Below, piece by piece: positions 1 to 12,853 of a DNA stretch of 64,000 nt (position 1 is the stretch's first letter; each line of letters starts with the position of its first letter). A program made the translations under genes and the position numbers. The stretch comes from Siphonodentalium dalli (taxonomy: Eukaryota; Mollusca; Scaphopoda; Gadilida; Siphonodentaliidae), in NCBI GenBank assembly GCA_032622095.1, contig CP136064.1, positions 185,178,209-185,242,208 of the forward strand. The letters run 5' to 3'. Below the pieces are notes generated by a model. That model was given only the letters and a program-made list of their open reading frames with translations, was not told the origin of the DNA and did not search any database.

Positions 1-281
1 AAATGTTACATAATAATAAGGAAATATCCAAAATATTTACAGTTAGTTTTGGCACGCACAAAATGCGAAGTCACACATGTATACCGCAATCACGCAGAGA
101 CATCCACTAACATTGACACATATACACCTGGTATACCCAGCATCACACACATTCTCTCACACTCTCTCATACAAACACGCGCACACACACGAACGCGCAC
201 ACATGTTGTCCACTCAGACAAACATTCACACAAAAGAACAGATGAGAGAACACTACATGCACTAGCTGCTTCTATTGGTAG
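1..281 (-). other. CA-rich 3' flank of LINE A
   Basis: This lies just past the stop codon of the minus-strand LINE that follows and is probably its 3' untranslated region or tail. About positions 70-240 are rich in CA/CT dinucleotides and imperfect CACA runs, so the short reading frames here are low-complexity artefacts. The element's 3' end cannot be placed because the window begins inside it. Confidence 0.5.
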
Positions 282-3200
282 TTATACATCAAGTGGTTGT
301 TGATCAGGTATAATGGTATCCGAATAACGACCATCATGTTGAAGGTGGAAGCAATACCATAGTTTTATGCTCGATTTTGCAAAGAATCGCAAGACGAAAT
401 GAAAAGAGTTAGTTCCATCTTCAAGAACTTCAGATGGAACTTTTCCCAAAAATACTGCTAGTTGCGAGCACTTAGGTAGGGAATCTAGGAATATGAAGAC
501 GTTTATTCCGAATGTGTTGATGATATCATACCAAATTGCGTTGCGTGCACTTGCAATAGATGCACATTCTATTAATACATGATTAATTAAGCACTGGTAT
601 AGCTTGTTACAAAATTTACAACACCCACTATCACCGTAGGCTGTGTGAGCTATCAACCGGACAAGAAAGAGATAAGTGAATTTCTCCTCCGGATATAGCC
701 TACACGTTCGCCATATGAGTGAAGACGTCAGAGAGGCTTGCATTAGCCCATATTGTCTTAAGTTATTTTCTGCAGTTATGGAAGATCTCCACCGTTCGTC
801 GTCTGATTTGTGTACTTCAGTTTTCACGGTATGTTTCCATGACTCTTTAGATGGAAAGATGCCAGTCTGTGCAAAGACTGCGAGGTACTCGTGTAAGTTG
901 TATTTATGTAAAACATGGACTATATCTGCAATGAATGATTTCTGATTACAACATAATTCAATAATATAACTGTGCAATCTCATCAGGAATAACATTTTGG
1001 CAGTTTTACAAACATCAAGCCTACACAAGGTAGCAAATAGACTCAGCTTTCTTTTGTCAATGAATGATGTAAGTTCACTGCAACCTACAAGACCCTGTAC
1101 AATGCATGTGCGAGTATGTGCCGGAAAACCTTGCATATTTTTGAGACAGAAGCGGTGAGCCTTTTCGAGAAAGGTATAATCAGTATTAGACAAGCCCCAC
1201 ATTAGCTCGCTACCGTACAGGGCCTTGGGGATCACAATTGACTTATATATTTTAAGACAGCTGTCTGGAGTTATGCCTCCAGCATAAACACCTGCATTCG
1301 TCAAGGATAGATAGGTCCCTCTAAGTGTTGTGCAAACACTGTTGACCAGTTTAGAATTGAAGCTAAATTTTTCTATATTGATGCCCCAAGTGTTTTCCAG
1401 AGGAGACTTCTTCGATAATGGTATTGCCAAATTGCCATGAACGCTGAGCTTTCGCAAATTCTTTTTGCGATTCATTAAATACTATTATGAAAGTTTTCGA
1501 CGAGTTATATAAGTATCTCCATTTTGTACTATACTTCAGACATATAGAACATAGTGTAGTAAGTCCAGTTTCAGATAATGACAGCAAGGCCATGTCATCT
1601 GCCTGTACTGGCGATGTGCAGTTTATTCCATTCAGATGAAGTCCACAGGAAGAATTTGTAAGATCTTCAATTAGATCGTCCACATATATCATATATAATA
1701 GAGGCGATAGAATTGACCCTTGTCTGGCTCCCTGTAGGATATCGAACCAGTTGGATGTAGATTGCCTATATTTCACACAACATTTTATACCAGATAAGAG
1801 CGATTTGAATACATGCCACATTTGGCCGTCAAAGTCCCTCTTGTGCAGTTTCAACAGCAATCCATTTAGCCACACAGAATCAAAAGCCTTACGTACGTCT
1901 AAAAAACAAGAGAATAATTTACTATGTGATTCTTTGGTATAAGTTATACACTCCTGTAGTAAATAGGATGTTGCCATGCAACTAACACCACGTTGGAATC
2001 CATGCTGTAGTGAATTGACTGTTATTAGTGTTGGTGTGTATGTTTGCATGCGCACAAGAAGGACTTTTTCAAATAATTTATATAACGAAGGCATAATGGT
2101 GATAGGTCTGTAACTATCAAATGCATGCATGGGCTTCTTGCCACCCTTGTACAAAGAAATCATTACTCCTTTCTTTGCACTCTCAGGTACATGTGCATAT
2201 TGAAGCATTTTACTGTACATATAACAGAGTCTGTGCATGAGTGGCGAGCCACTATATAAGATGTGCTCATTGGCTATTAAGTCATATCCAATTGCCTTAT
2301 TTTTATTGAGCTTTGGGATAATATTGGTCAGCTCCGATTCAGTAATGGGATTGCAAAGAACACCGTCTACAATATTTGTTGATTTTGATTTTTCCTGCGA
2401 AGATACGAAATTGTTGACAAATTCAAAATGGACTGGGTCAAAACTCTCATCTTGCATGGGAAGAAACAAGTTTGCGTAATATGAGCCCCATGCATTTGAT
2501 ATGTCGCAATTGCTGCGGAGCGTTTCTCCGTTATGTATGAAGTGCGGAGATGAAAGAGTATTGCGCATTTTGCGTTTTGCATTAAAAATGCGGAAAAATG
2601 AATCCTGATCAACTTCTGCGCATTTGTCAATTTCTGCATCACGTTCGCGCATGAATTTTTCTGACTGTTTACGATGTTCTCGTCTGAATTCGCGCTTGGC
2701 CTCTTTATATTGAATGAAGGAATTAGATGATTCGTCACGAGGCCGACCTTCAGCTATCCACGTTCTGCGACAAGAGCGCATGCTATAGTGAGTAGCTTTC
2801 AACGTATCGTTCCAGTATGGTTTCACGTGACTTCTGAATTTTATTTTTGGGACGACTTTTGAGGCGTTATTAAGGGCAGAGATTATTGCGTCATAATAGT
2901 GATCCAAAGAAGTTATATCGGTGATTTCAAATTTAGGGCAGTTATTTTCTACATCGGTTGAGAATGTTTCAGCGAGGGATGAATTTGAACACAGAGCTGA
3001 CCATTTCATTTTGAATGAACACATATTATGTGACGAATAGCTCACTGGAGCACACACCGATTCATCCATATGCAATACAATTGGTCGATGTGTAGATACG
3101 TCAATACTTTCATCAATTAGAATGTCTACCATTTGTATTTTATATTCCATAGACTTATGCATGAGGAAATGATCAATTATTGACCCCGATTCGGGCGACA

Positions 3201-3788
3201 TAGGAGGAACGAAGGTTTTCACAGGAGTTGCTTTGAACGTGTTTTCAATCGGAGAGAAGACACCTTTGTCGTTATAGAGGTACGAGAGAGCGACACTTCG
3301 TGGATTTGCTCTTAGTGAGTTGGCATTGAAATCACCCATAACAACAACAGTTCCAAGTGGGCGATACGAGTCAAATATATTGGTAACTTTCTGCATATAA
3401 TTGGAAAAGAGATCATGTGAATGGTTGGATGAGGGAAGATATACTTGGAAAATATAATAAAAATTCCCTTCACCAGCATGCACCTGAATGCCAATTATAC
3501 GGTCGTCGGATGTATCTATAATTGAGACAACATTGTTCCAGCGCTTGTGCCAAAATAAAGCGACTCCAGCTTTCGGTCGACCTCTTTTATTTACGCCGAC
3601 CATGGACGCATCACACACTGTATGAGAAATGTAATATTGGGATAAGTACTGCATAAATGATGAGTTTGAATCTCGCAGCCAGTGTTCTGATACACCGCAT
3701 ATATCAATGTTCTGGTTGTCCAAGATCTTTGATAGATATGATGAAGAAGAGAAAATACCAGTTGCATTCCACGACATGAGCGTAATCA
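282..3788 (-). mobile_element. LINE A: near full-length APE-type non-LTR retrotransposon, one frameshift
   Basis: The element encodes an apurinic-like endonuclease followed by a reverse transcriptase and a C-terminal domain. The likely start is the Met of MITLMSWNATG near 3788; an upstream in-frame Met at 3894 adds 36 residues that do not look like endonuclease. Endonuclease motifs include SEHWL, GDFNAN (about 3319-3336) and SIIDHF. RT motifs include SYRPITIMPSLYKLFEK, FLDVRKAFDSVW, GARQGSILSPLLY and QADDMALL (1582-1605), so both catalytic Asp are kept but the usual F/Y is Gln. Near 1380-1390 the frame shifts by one base beside a four-base run; the second frame (282-1475) carries the C-terminal domain with the spaced Cys/His set CKFCNKLYQCLINHVLIEC. 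Apart from this shift it is open, so it is young or recently inactivated. The clade was not assigned; a CR1/L2/I-like affiliation is possible. Confidence 0.85.
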
Positions 3789-4037
3789 TGATGAAAATAT
3801 ATATATTATGTACATACTGAAACCAATAATTTATTAGGGATGCCACCTTCAGGTCTAAGTTCCGACCGATGGGCACATCTATAAGATTAAACATGACAAG
3901 AAATGAGAGTTCATATGGACACGCGTGCGGGCCGGTAGACGGTATATGAATATCAAATGTTTAAATAAGCGAGATCACTTAGTCGCGGTCGTATTGACTT
4001 CACCCAGTCCCGTTCCGTGATTTCAGAGATTCATCCA
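3789..4037. other. Probable LINE A 5' leader and flank
   Basis: This lies upstream of the LINE A start codon. The first hundred bases are open in the element's reading frame but contain no endonuclease motif, so I treat them as leader. The remainder is unassigned. Confidence 0.35.
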
Positions 4038-4186
4038 GCCCCGGTTCCGTAGTTTTAGTGCTAGTGGTCAAAGTTCTGGCGTAGCATTTCCTTATATGAA
4101 GCTTTTGAATATTCATGACTTCCATATATGAAAATGCTAGCTACTCCAGAACTTTGACCTGTAGCCCTTAAACCACGGAACCGGGC
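4038..4186. repeat. Imperfect fold-back (hairpin) element, about 65-bp arms
   Basis: The left arm begins gccccggttccgtag and includes tggtcaaagttctgg. The right arm holds the complements, ccagaactttgacc and ctttaaccacggaaccgggc-like sequence (aaaccacggaaccgggc). The arms contain mismatches and surround a short AT-rich centre. There is no coding capacity, so it fits a small non-autonomous inverted-repeat element. Confidence 0.7.
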
Positions 4187-5435
4187 ATGGTGGGTCCATT
4201 ATGGTCGGGAGTTCGGGGCAGGTCGTATTGAAGTATGCGCCATAGACCATTTTACAGATGGCGAGAATGATGCATGCTGGGAACGAAAGTATCCACAACA
4301 AAGCCATGTGCTTACGGCCGCATGCGTTTACTATGGGGGATTTAGGGTGGGTCTATAAAACTAATTATAACTTTGTTATCTGTCATAGTTTATGCGTGAA
4401 ATTTTAAACATATATCAGGAACATATACCCCTTCCATAATGGTCAAAAATATTTCCAGTTGCTCATCGTATTTTTATTGATTTTATGCGACGAAATAATC
4501 CGAAAATTCATAAAATTGCACTAACTTCTCAATATTTTGCGGTTTTAGTAAACGCCTGGTAAAAGTCGTTCTATTGGGAATTTTTACACCACTTTTTCAG
4601 AGAATATAGAGTAAACATAGTCCTATCGGAATATCGTAAAGGAGTTCCGTGTATTTTGGGATTACTTAACCCTCAGACCGCCGAAAATGCCGACAATAAA
4701 TTCGCTCTTCACATATCTGGCTTCGCATGCGTGGCCCACGAAAATGAAACTGTTTTAACTGACATCTGAAGCATGTGAGAGGGAGAGGTGATAATCTTTC
4801 ATGTCGATTGCACAGCAGGGCGAATTAGTATTGTTTTCACAACAGTTATCAACTCACTAGTTGAGGTCTTGTCGCCGTTTGTTTGTTTAACTGTATGAAA
4901 CGAAGCCCTTGCTATGATTAGGTTGAACCTAATCCATATGCTAGGATTCTTCAAAAGTTGTCTGAAAATGCCGCCACTGTCTGCTATATGTGCAAGTTGG
5001 TTTGGAGAAGAGTCCAAGATCTAGACTAAACACAACTTACGACGTGTGAAGGAACTTTATGTAAATTCAATTAAACAAGTTGTGTAATGATATGCTTTAT
5101 TCTCTCATCCAAATAAACACATGGAAATTACATGTAACGGATATTGAGAAACAGAGTTATATACAATAGTCATATAGTATGATTATAATACAAAAGATAA
5201 TATATACATGTAAACCCGGATCTATAGCAGGTTGGGTTTAATAACCCTCATTAGTTGTCAGAAACCGCTACCAGCGTGTCAGCTGAGACGAGTAAGACTG
5301 CACCGCGCATTTTCCGAATCTGCAAGACTACTCGGGCCTGTTTGTGTTCGTAAATAGAACGGAACCGGGAAGTAATATTTCGTCATACACGTGCTGTGTA
5401 TTTTCTAGTATCAGAAGAATATGTCTAAGTAGTTC
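4187..5435. other. Unassigned, no gene seen
   Basis: There is no convincing exon, RNA gene or recognisable transposon protein. The short reading frames look random in composition. A possible remnant of repeat sequence begins toward 5430 (ggatgtggctagaggg), which resembles the poly-C-bearing repeat at 23107 and 59668. Confidence 0.4.
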
Positions 5436-5700
5436 AGGGATGTGGCTAGAGGGTCTCCGCTGGCGGGGGTATCCACCTTGGGAATTTCCAACTGCACCAC
5501 CCCCCCTCTTGAGTCGGAATCACACCAACACAACTTTAGGCATAATTCCATTTGCACCCCCCCCCCCCCCCCCCCCTTGAGTCGGAATCACACCAACACA
5601 ACTTTTTGCATAATTCCATTTGCACCCCCCCCCCCTTGAGTCGGAATCGCACCAACACAACTTTTTGCATAATTCCATATGCACCCCCCCCCCCTTGTAC
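5436..5700. repeat. Poly-C tandem repeat, three units of about 62-80 bp
   Basis: Each unit reads cttgagtcggaatc(a/g)caccaac, then acaactttttgcataattcc, then a C-tract. The tract lengths differ; the first is a pure run of 20 C at 5557-5576. The lead-in (gatgtggctagaggg ... caactgcacc) resembles the repeat nested in the two TIR elements at 22329 and 58726. The tract truncates the coding end of LINE B. Length variation between units implies slippage. Confidence 0.85.
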
Positions 5701-5714
5701 CTCATGCTCAGGCT

Positions 5715-8700
5715 AATTTCCTATATATTCAGAAAATTTATGTCTGGCTGCTCATTGAGCTTCAATGCTAATAAATATAAGATTTTACAGTATCTATTAG
5801 AGTTCATATTGACCACTTTGAACCAGTACTTTATCAATCCCAAATTGATTAATATATCAATTGGTACCCTACCACTTTCTCCGTATATCATATAATTACA
5901 TGTAGATGGTTTTAATTGGAGAACATGCTAACAAAATTTTTTATGTATGTTCTCAAATATGTCATTTTTGCCGGTACCCCCAAATCTCGCATCCATAAGA
6001 AATTATGGGAACAACTTGTGCATCAAACAGATCAAATTGATTTTTAATTGAAAGGCAGTGTAATCTTGCTTTAGTGATTATCGAATACATGGCCTTAGTG
6101 GCTTTGTCAGCAAGGACTTTTTTTGCTTCAGAGTATGAACCAGACTTGGTATGTGTAATTCCAAGATAGTTAAATTTTTTTACAACATCAATTGGATTGC
6201 CATTGTAAAAAAAAATTCTTTTTTTTGGGAGGCTTCGTTTGGATATAAGCATGATTTTAGTCTTTGTTGCATTAACTGTCAGTTTCCACGTTTTGCAGTA
6301 ATTATGAAAAATATTCAATGCGTTTTGTAATTTTACGGGGGTTTCAGCCATGAGAACGGTGTCATCTGCATATAGAACTATGAACAGTTTCATGTAAATA
6401 TTCAGATGAATTTTAACGTCATTGGATAGTTTTGGTAAACCGATAGCTCCCGAGGACTCTAAGTAGTCTTCTAGGTCATTTAGATATAATGTAAAAAGTA
6501 TAGGTGAGAGATTAGCTCCTTGACGAACACCAGATAAGCACGGGAAGTAGTTTGATTGTATTTTCCCCAATTGCACTCTGGACTTAATATTTAGGTACAT
6601 ACTGCGTATAACTTTGTAAATTTTGCCGTTTATATTATTTAGCAATAGTTTGTGCCATAAACCTTGTCTCCATACTTTGTCAAACGCTTTCTCAAAATCT
6701 ATGAATGCACAGTATAAGCTTCTGTTTAGTGCCCTAGTAGTTTGGGTCAGCATATGGAGAACAATCATATTATCAACAGTGGAATATTTTTTTCTAAAGC
6801 CTGATTGATTTTCATTTATAATTTCTTGTTCTTCTAGGTATGTATTAATTCTGTTTGTCAAGATTTTTGTAAATAATTTTCCAAGACAACTTAGTAAGGT
6901 AATTGGCCTATAATTTTTGGGATCGCTAGTGTCGCCTTTGTTTTTAAATAAGGGTATAATAGTGCCTATTCCCCAGGAGTCAGGAACACAACCAGAGTCT
7001 AGGACTAGATTAAAAAGTTTACAGTATATATTTAATAGCGCACCAGTTGAGGCTTTTATATATTCGTTCAAAATTCCATCAGTTCCGGGGGATTTGTTGT
7101 TACTGAGGTTCGAGACTGCAGTGGTTATTTCCTCGCATGTAATTGGTCTATTTATTTGATCATTTCCTTCGCAATTTGTGTCCTTAATTTTTAAATTAGG
7201 GTTATCTTCATATGATGTAGCATTCATTTCTCGAAAATGGTTCTCCAATTCACTTATTTTTAGCTTATTACATGTTACTCTGCTTTTCTTGTTCAGAGTA
7301 CTCCAAAATAGTTTTGCATTACCTTTTTTTAGTTTATTCATTTCACGCGATACCTTTTCCCTGTGTACTTTCATCGCATTGTTCAATACGAGTTTATATT
7401 TTTTACATTCCTCGCGCATTACATTTTTAGAGTAATCATTTGGTCTTAATTTATTATTTCTTTGTGATTTTCTGTATTCCTTTCTGGCCAGTTTACATGC
7501 CAAATTAAACCAGGGCTTACCACGTGTATTTATCTTTTTTTTATTTAATTTACATACCGGGACTCCGAAAGTTTTATTCGCCGAATTATTTATAGCTCCT
7601 GTTATTTTTGATACTATGCTATTTATTTCATTAATACTTACAACGTCAGTTTCATATTTATCAATGGTCTGTTTTATGACATTAATTTCTTCGTCATCAA
7701 GATTATATTTAAATTCACTTAATTTAGTTGTATCCCATCTAGGTCTAGCTGCCCCTGCATTAGATTCATGTGTACTTTTTGTCTGCACGTGCTGATTTAT
7801 TACTATTTCGGTTAATGGCTTGTGAACATCTGAGAAAAGTTTATTTAGTTCCCCTACTGTGAAGTTATTTAATATAAATAGCATTGCAAGAGAACTTATG
7901 GTATAATCAATTGTTGAGGCATCGCCACAAGTAAGTTTTCCTATCATGGAATCATTTCCCATACGGCCATTTATAATAATCATGTCATTTTGTTGACAAA
8001 GGGAAATCAGTTTGCGACCATAGCTATTTACTGTTTTATCAGTGTTAAATCTTTGTTTGGTGAGGCCAGCTTTTTCGATTTCTGATTCAACATTTTGGTT
8101 ATCATACAGGTAGCTGTCAAAATCTGCATGTTTGTTCTTGGTGAATTGGATGTAGTCTAAAATCTCCGCTGTACGTGCATTAAAATCCCCGGTAATAAGT
8201 ATAGTCTCACTTCTTTGTCTCATATTCAGGATTTCTGCAGTTACTTCATCAAACGCGGTGTCTGGTGTGTATTTGGAACCATCTGGTGGGATGTATAAAG
8301 CACCTATGATAATAGCATCTCTCCGATTATTCAGTTTTAGTTCTACCCAGTGAATAAAAGTACACTTTGTATTTATGATGCTTGCTAATGATTCTAATCT
8401 ATCACTAATACCTATGGCAATTCCTCCAGATTTCACCCGCGAAAGTTTCATTCTGTTTTTCATATATAATTTGAATCCCTGTAAAGTTATTTGGTCGCAA
8501 TTATCTGTTTTGGTTTCTGACAGACAAAGAATGTCATGATTGTTGCAAAGTTCTTGGAATTCTGGGTAATTTACTCTTGCTCTCAGTCCACAAACATTGA
8601 GAGAAAGTATACTGAACTTTGTTTTGAGATTTAAGCTTTCTGATGCTTTGCCATTTTCATTAGGATTTAGAAGGTTGGGCGTGTCTGTAGCGACACTACA

Positions 8701-9075
8701 CTCCACATTACGTGTATTCGGATATAGTAAAATTCGATCACGTATTTCATTATACTCTATGTCGTCTCTGTTTTTATTTGCCACTTTAAGACTGGAGTTG
8801 GCATTTCCGTGTACTGGTAGTACGGAGTAATATCCATCCTTAGCATCATGATCATTATCTTGGATACAAGTGTTATTTATAAAAAGTTCATCACCAGCAC
8901 CATGACCATTATCATGAATAAAATTGTTTAAAAGTTTACCATCATCAACTTCATAATCATTATCATTGATATAAGTGTTATTTGTACAAAATTCATCATC
9001 ACCAACATCATAAACATGGCTATAAGTGTTATTTATAAAACAATTAAAGTCATTAGCTTCACTCCCGGTGGGCAT
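5715..9075 (-). mobile_element. LINE B: EN-RT non-LTR retrotransposon, broken C-terminus
   Basis: One uninterrupted frame of 1037 codons runs from 9075 to 5962. The N-terminal 130 residues are rich in Asn, Asp and Tyr and repeat an xNNTY pattern (CFINNTYS, CTNNTYIND, INNTCIQD). Endonuclease motifs follow: ILSLNVCGLR, CLSETKTD, LITGDFNAR. The RT carries NYRPITLLSCLGKLF, AFIDFEKAFDKVW, GVRQGANLSPILFTLYLND and YADD (6361-6372), so the active site is intact. The frame stops after YGCEIWGYRQK. In a shifted frame below 5960, family-typical C-terminal sequence continues (STCNYMIYGESGR and later residues) to about 5715, so a one-base insertion near 5951-5962 truncates the protein. It is then cut by the poly-C repeat. 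No zinc-knuckle ORF1 is adjacent; the frame at 12854-13960 is a candidate related segment. Confidence 0.85.
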
Positions 9076-9962
9076 ATATTTGATGTCAGACAGAACTGTG
9101 CCCGATATACCACAAGAAAGATCATAAAAAACTAGAAAGAAAACCCCAATGTGGCATATTATTAGTGCGGTACTCGCCCTGTATTAAATTGTTGAAAACT
9201 GCGATCAAAGTAAGAAATCTTCTCAGACACTAACACATTTTCGGAGCGAATCAGCGCGCGAAGTCTCATGGAATTATATTCGGAGGAAATCGGAACCACC
9301 CGAATAACGACGATCGGCTGGCACGCACGACTGGGAGAACAGCCAAAACAAAGGCCGGCATGTCGATAACGAAAGTAGATTGAACAAAAAGAGAAGTACA
9401 AAAAAATAATAGGGACCTATCATAGTTTTTGCATTCAAGTTTTCTAAGTAAAATGTCGACAATTATTTGGCAACTAACAAAGTTTTCACACTCTGTATAT
9501 ATATTTATGTATATATGGAATTTTTGCAAATTTAGGAGAGTATGAGTACGTATTCACAGTGTGCAAAAGACGATTGGCACACCTCCGAAATTATCCAGGT
9601 TCACCAATAATAAACAAATCTGGGAATTCTGCCTTCTAATCAAACGTCAACATATTTGGCCGAATACAAGATGAAGTTATCTGCATGCGAATTATTGACT
9701 TCTGTAAATGTAAATTATAAGCAATATTTCAATAATATTTGACATCACAATAGACCAATCGTGCTGAGCTAGATCGATTGGTCTTCCTGACACTGTTGTA
9801 AGAGATTTCTTGAATATTGAAATTTTGTTTGCTTGAAGATTTGTTCAAATTTATGATGAATATACCAGCAAAAAATTATACATTGTCTTTCATTAGTTTC
9901 AAAATTGTCTTTCATTAGTTTCAAAATGAATAAGAATAATTTGTTTACAAAAAAATGGTTGT
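9076..9962. other. LINE B upstream region and unassigned sequence
   Basis: The LINE B frame stays open upstream of the chosen Met to about 9183, encoding a hydrophobic stretch (ALIICHIGVFFLVFYDLS) before a stop. Without an upstream Met this cannot be called coding. Beyond about 9200 nothing recognisable is seen. Short inverted words (gaccaatcg ... cgattggtc) occur near 9745-9785. Confidence 0.4.
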
Positions 9963-10780
9963 AACTTGAAAGAACAATTTAGAGTAGGCCTACTCCCTTT
10001 ATCCAAGATTCATGCTGGCTGTGAAAGACCGATGGGATTATTTTAGCCCGATCGGTATATTTTAGCCCGATCGGGCTATTATTGATTGATCGGTGGTTCA
10101 CCCAGACCTGTAGGATATGCGCACTATAGGATATAGATAAGGCGTTTTATGTATGGGAGGCCTATTTCACTTGAAAGAACAATTTATAGTAGGCCTACTC
10201 CCTTTATCCAAGATTCAGACTGGCTGTGAAAGACCGATCGGTCTATTTTAGCCCGATCTGTCTATTTTAGCCCGATCGGGCTATTATTGATTGATCGGTG
10301 GTTCACACAGACCTGTAGGGTATGCGCGCTATAGTATATAGATAAGGCGTTTCATGTATGGGAGGCCTATTTCACTTGAAAGAACAATTTATAGTAGGCC
10401 TACTCCCTTTATCCAAGATTCAGGCTGGCTGTGAAAGACCGATCGGTCTATTTTAGCCCGATCTGTCTATTTTAGCCCGATCGGGCTATTATTGATTGAT
10501 CGGTGGTTCACCCAGACCTGTAGGGTATGCGCGCTATAGTATATAGATAAGGCGTTTCATGTATGGGAGGCCTATTTCACTTGAAAGAACAATTTAGAGT
10601 AGGCCTACTCCCTTTATCCAAGATTCAAGCTGGCTGTGAAAGAACGATCGGTCTATTTTAGCCTGATCGGTCTACTTTAGCCCGATCGGGCTGTTATTGA
10701 TTGATCGGTGGTTCACCCAGACCTGTAGGATATACGCGCTATAGCATATAGATACGGCATTGCATGTATGGGATACCCAT
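9963..10780. repeat. Minisatellite: four tandem copies of a 205-bp unit
   Basis: Copies start at 9963, 10169, 10374 and 10579, each with acttgaaagaacaattta. Each unit contains repeated ttttagcccgatcgg blocks (internal ccgatcgg palindromes), then gattgatcggtggttcac and tgtatgggaggcctattt. The spacing is 206/205/205. The middle copies are closest to each other, as expected from unequal exchange. A fragment of the unit end recurs at 12763-12797. Confidence 0.95.
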
Positions 10781-10794
10781 GCATTTCACATTTA

Positions 10795-12045
10795 TTATTC
10801 ATTTACGATCAAGCGCAAATATTTCGCAAAATAACATCTATCATTTGCGCTTCAGTGTAAATCATTTGCGCAAATAAAAATTAATATGCATTGATATCAC
10901 CCCCCTGAATTAATTTTAAATGGCACAGACCCACCATATGAGGGAAGCACCCCCCCCCCCCCCAGTAACCCCAATATCTCTTTTATGACAATGGAAATGG
11001 TAGAGATATGTGCAGGATATATCTCTTTTATAAAATATACTAGATCTCTGGGATGGAGACACAAATTATTGGGGACAGGGATGCTGATAATATGAAAATT
11101 GGGGTTTTCCCCAATTTCAAGTCAATAAGTACACCATATGAGGGAAGCGAGTCCCCAGTAACCCCGAATTCCATATTTATGGCCATGGAAATGGTATATA
11201 TCTGTGTAGGAGAAGTCCCTTTAATAAAATATACTAGAGCTCTGGGAGTGAGGCACCAATTCTTGGGACACCAGGGACAGAGATGCTGATATACATGTAT
11301 GCATATGGAAATATTTTTTCTTCCAATGTTTCAGTATTATATGGGGCTACTACTATGGGTCCATGATAATATACTATGAGATGGACTCTATCATTCACAA
11401 TCAGAGGGAAGTATAAAGGGAGTGTTGGGTATTTGCGCTTAAGCGCAAATATACTGATAGACATATACTTGCGCTTAAGCGCAAATGATTCATTTTCACA
11501 TTTTATATTAACTAATTGCATTTAAGCGTAAATCAGTTACGCTTAATGTAATCATTTACGCTTAAGCATAATTGACTTATGCGTTATCATAATACATTGG
11601 AATTATATTAAGAGCAATAATTTCATCGGCTGTCTTACCTTATATGTATATTTGTATAATCTGATGTATGTTAACTTACTGGCATTAGTAATGTGGTTGC
11701 ATCCATTTCAGCTTGAGTATGTGGAGTTCAATGGGTTTGTATATGAATTACGGTTAAGCGCAACTCATTTACGCTTAAGTGGATTTCATTTACACTTAAG
11801 CGTAATTGAAATGAATTATGCTTAAGCAAATACATGTACCTATCTCCAACTGGTTTCCTCAGTCTGAACATCCATCTTAGTATGGGATCTGGGTGGAGTC
11901 CTCACCTATGTTTGAGTAATGTTTTATGGCCTGAGTTAATTTGAGTTTAGAGCAAATCACATGGGAGTCTTTTTTACATTTATTATTTATTTGCATACAA
12001 ATATTTGCGCTTAAGCATAAAGCAATTGCGCTTACTTAGTGCAAA
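10795..12045. repeat. Cluster of TTAA-centred palindromes (atttgcgcttaagcgcaaat family)
   Basis: About fourteen copies of a palindromic word or its halves lie within 1.25 kb. Perfect 20-bp palindromes occur at 11431-11450 and again around 11469-11486. Variants with c-to-t changes (atttacgcttaagcg) lie at 11521, 11555, 11769, 11791 and 12001, and half-sites at 10811, 10844, 10861, 11752 and 12025. The centre is always cTTAAg. The surrounding DNA is AT-rich and non-coding. Confidence 0.85.
10932..11295. repeat. Two-copy tandem repeat, 200-bp period
   Basis: Units begin at 10932 and 11132 with caccatatgagggaagc. Each continues through agtaaccccxxatt, a tggaaatggtaxxxat block, ataaaatatactagaxctctggga and gggacagxgatgctgat. 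The first copy holds a run of 14 C at 10950-10963 where the second has gagtcccc. Divergence is about 15-20 per cent. The unit lies inside the palindrome cluster. Confidence 0.85.
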
Positions 12046-12853
12046 TACACAACACTTCTTTACTTCCATCCAATTTTAACTGTCAATGATTGAGTCCATC
12101 TTATGGTATATTTATTTGGGCCTATATAAACTCAAAAATTGAAGAAAACATAATTCCATATGGATATCTATATCACTATCGCTGTCCCAAACAAATACGG
12201 TCTGTACTAGAATAGTGAATAGCAATATGGCACACATGTAGCATTGCACAGGTAATTAAACAGTTTGAAATACACATGTAAGACAACTCTTTCTGCACGA
12301 GACTGTACCTGCTGTAGTTCGATCATAAAATCGGTCAACGATCTGCAACGATTACAAATTTCTATAAATAGTAACATTTTCAACTGTTACCGTTGTTCAT
12401 TGCTCGATCATGACCACTTTGATTATAATTCTTTCATAACTCGGTCAATGTTCTTCCGTTGGTGATTTCAGGCAATAATTCCTTTTATATCCCTCCCATT
12501 CGAATTGACTATACCGCTTGTTTTTCGTTTTATTAAGCTGATGTTACGCTATTCCAGCAAACGGCCTCCCTCCACGGAAGCTATTTTCTGAGAACGAAAG
12601 CCGACTCAATCCCGACCAAGTCGGAAGTGTTCGGGTGTTTCCGCGACTGCACACGACAACTCGTTTGTGTATTTATTTCGCGTTTACAGTGGAATTATTC
12701 GTCCCGATTGAGGGAAAGTAAATAGTTAGTTACGTGGCCGTATAATTAGTACAAACTGATATCTGGTTAGGGCATTTCGTGTATGGGGGTTATTTTATTC
12801 AGTCTTTCCACAGAATAACGCAGGGAACTCAATTGTGAGGTTCAATTTACGTT
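12046..12853. other. Unassigned; holds a fragment of the 205-bp repeat
   Basis: No gene is recognised. At 12763-12797 the sequence gggcatttcgtgtatgggggttattt matches, with changes, the end of the 205-bp unit found 2 kb away at 9963-10780. The palindrome-rich segment is therefore bracketed by related sequence. Confidence 0.4.

Noticed and set aside
49-303. Short plus-strand frames in CA-rich DNA
   Set aside because: The composition is dictated by CA/CT repeats, and they overlap the LINE A 3' flank on the other strand.
5344-5639. Pro-rich frames in the poly-C tandem repeat
   Set aside because: The Pro runs come from C homopolymers; the frames exist only because of the repeat.
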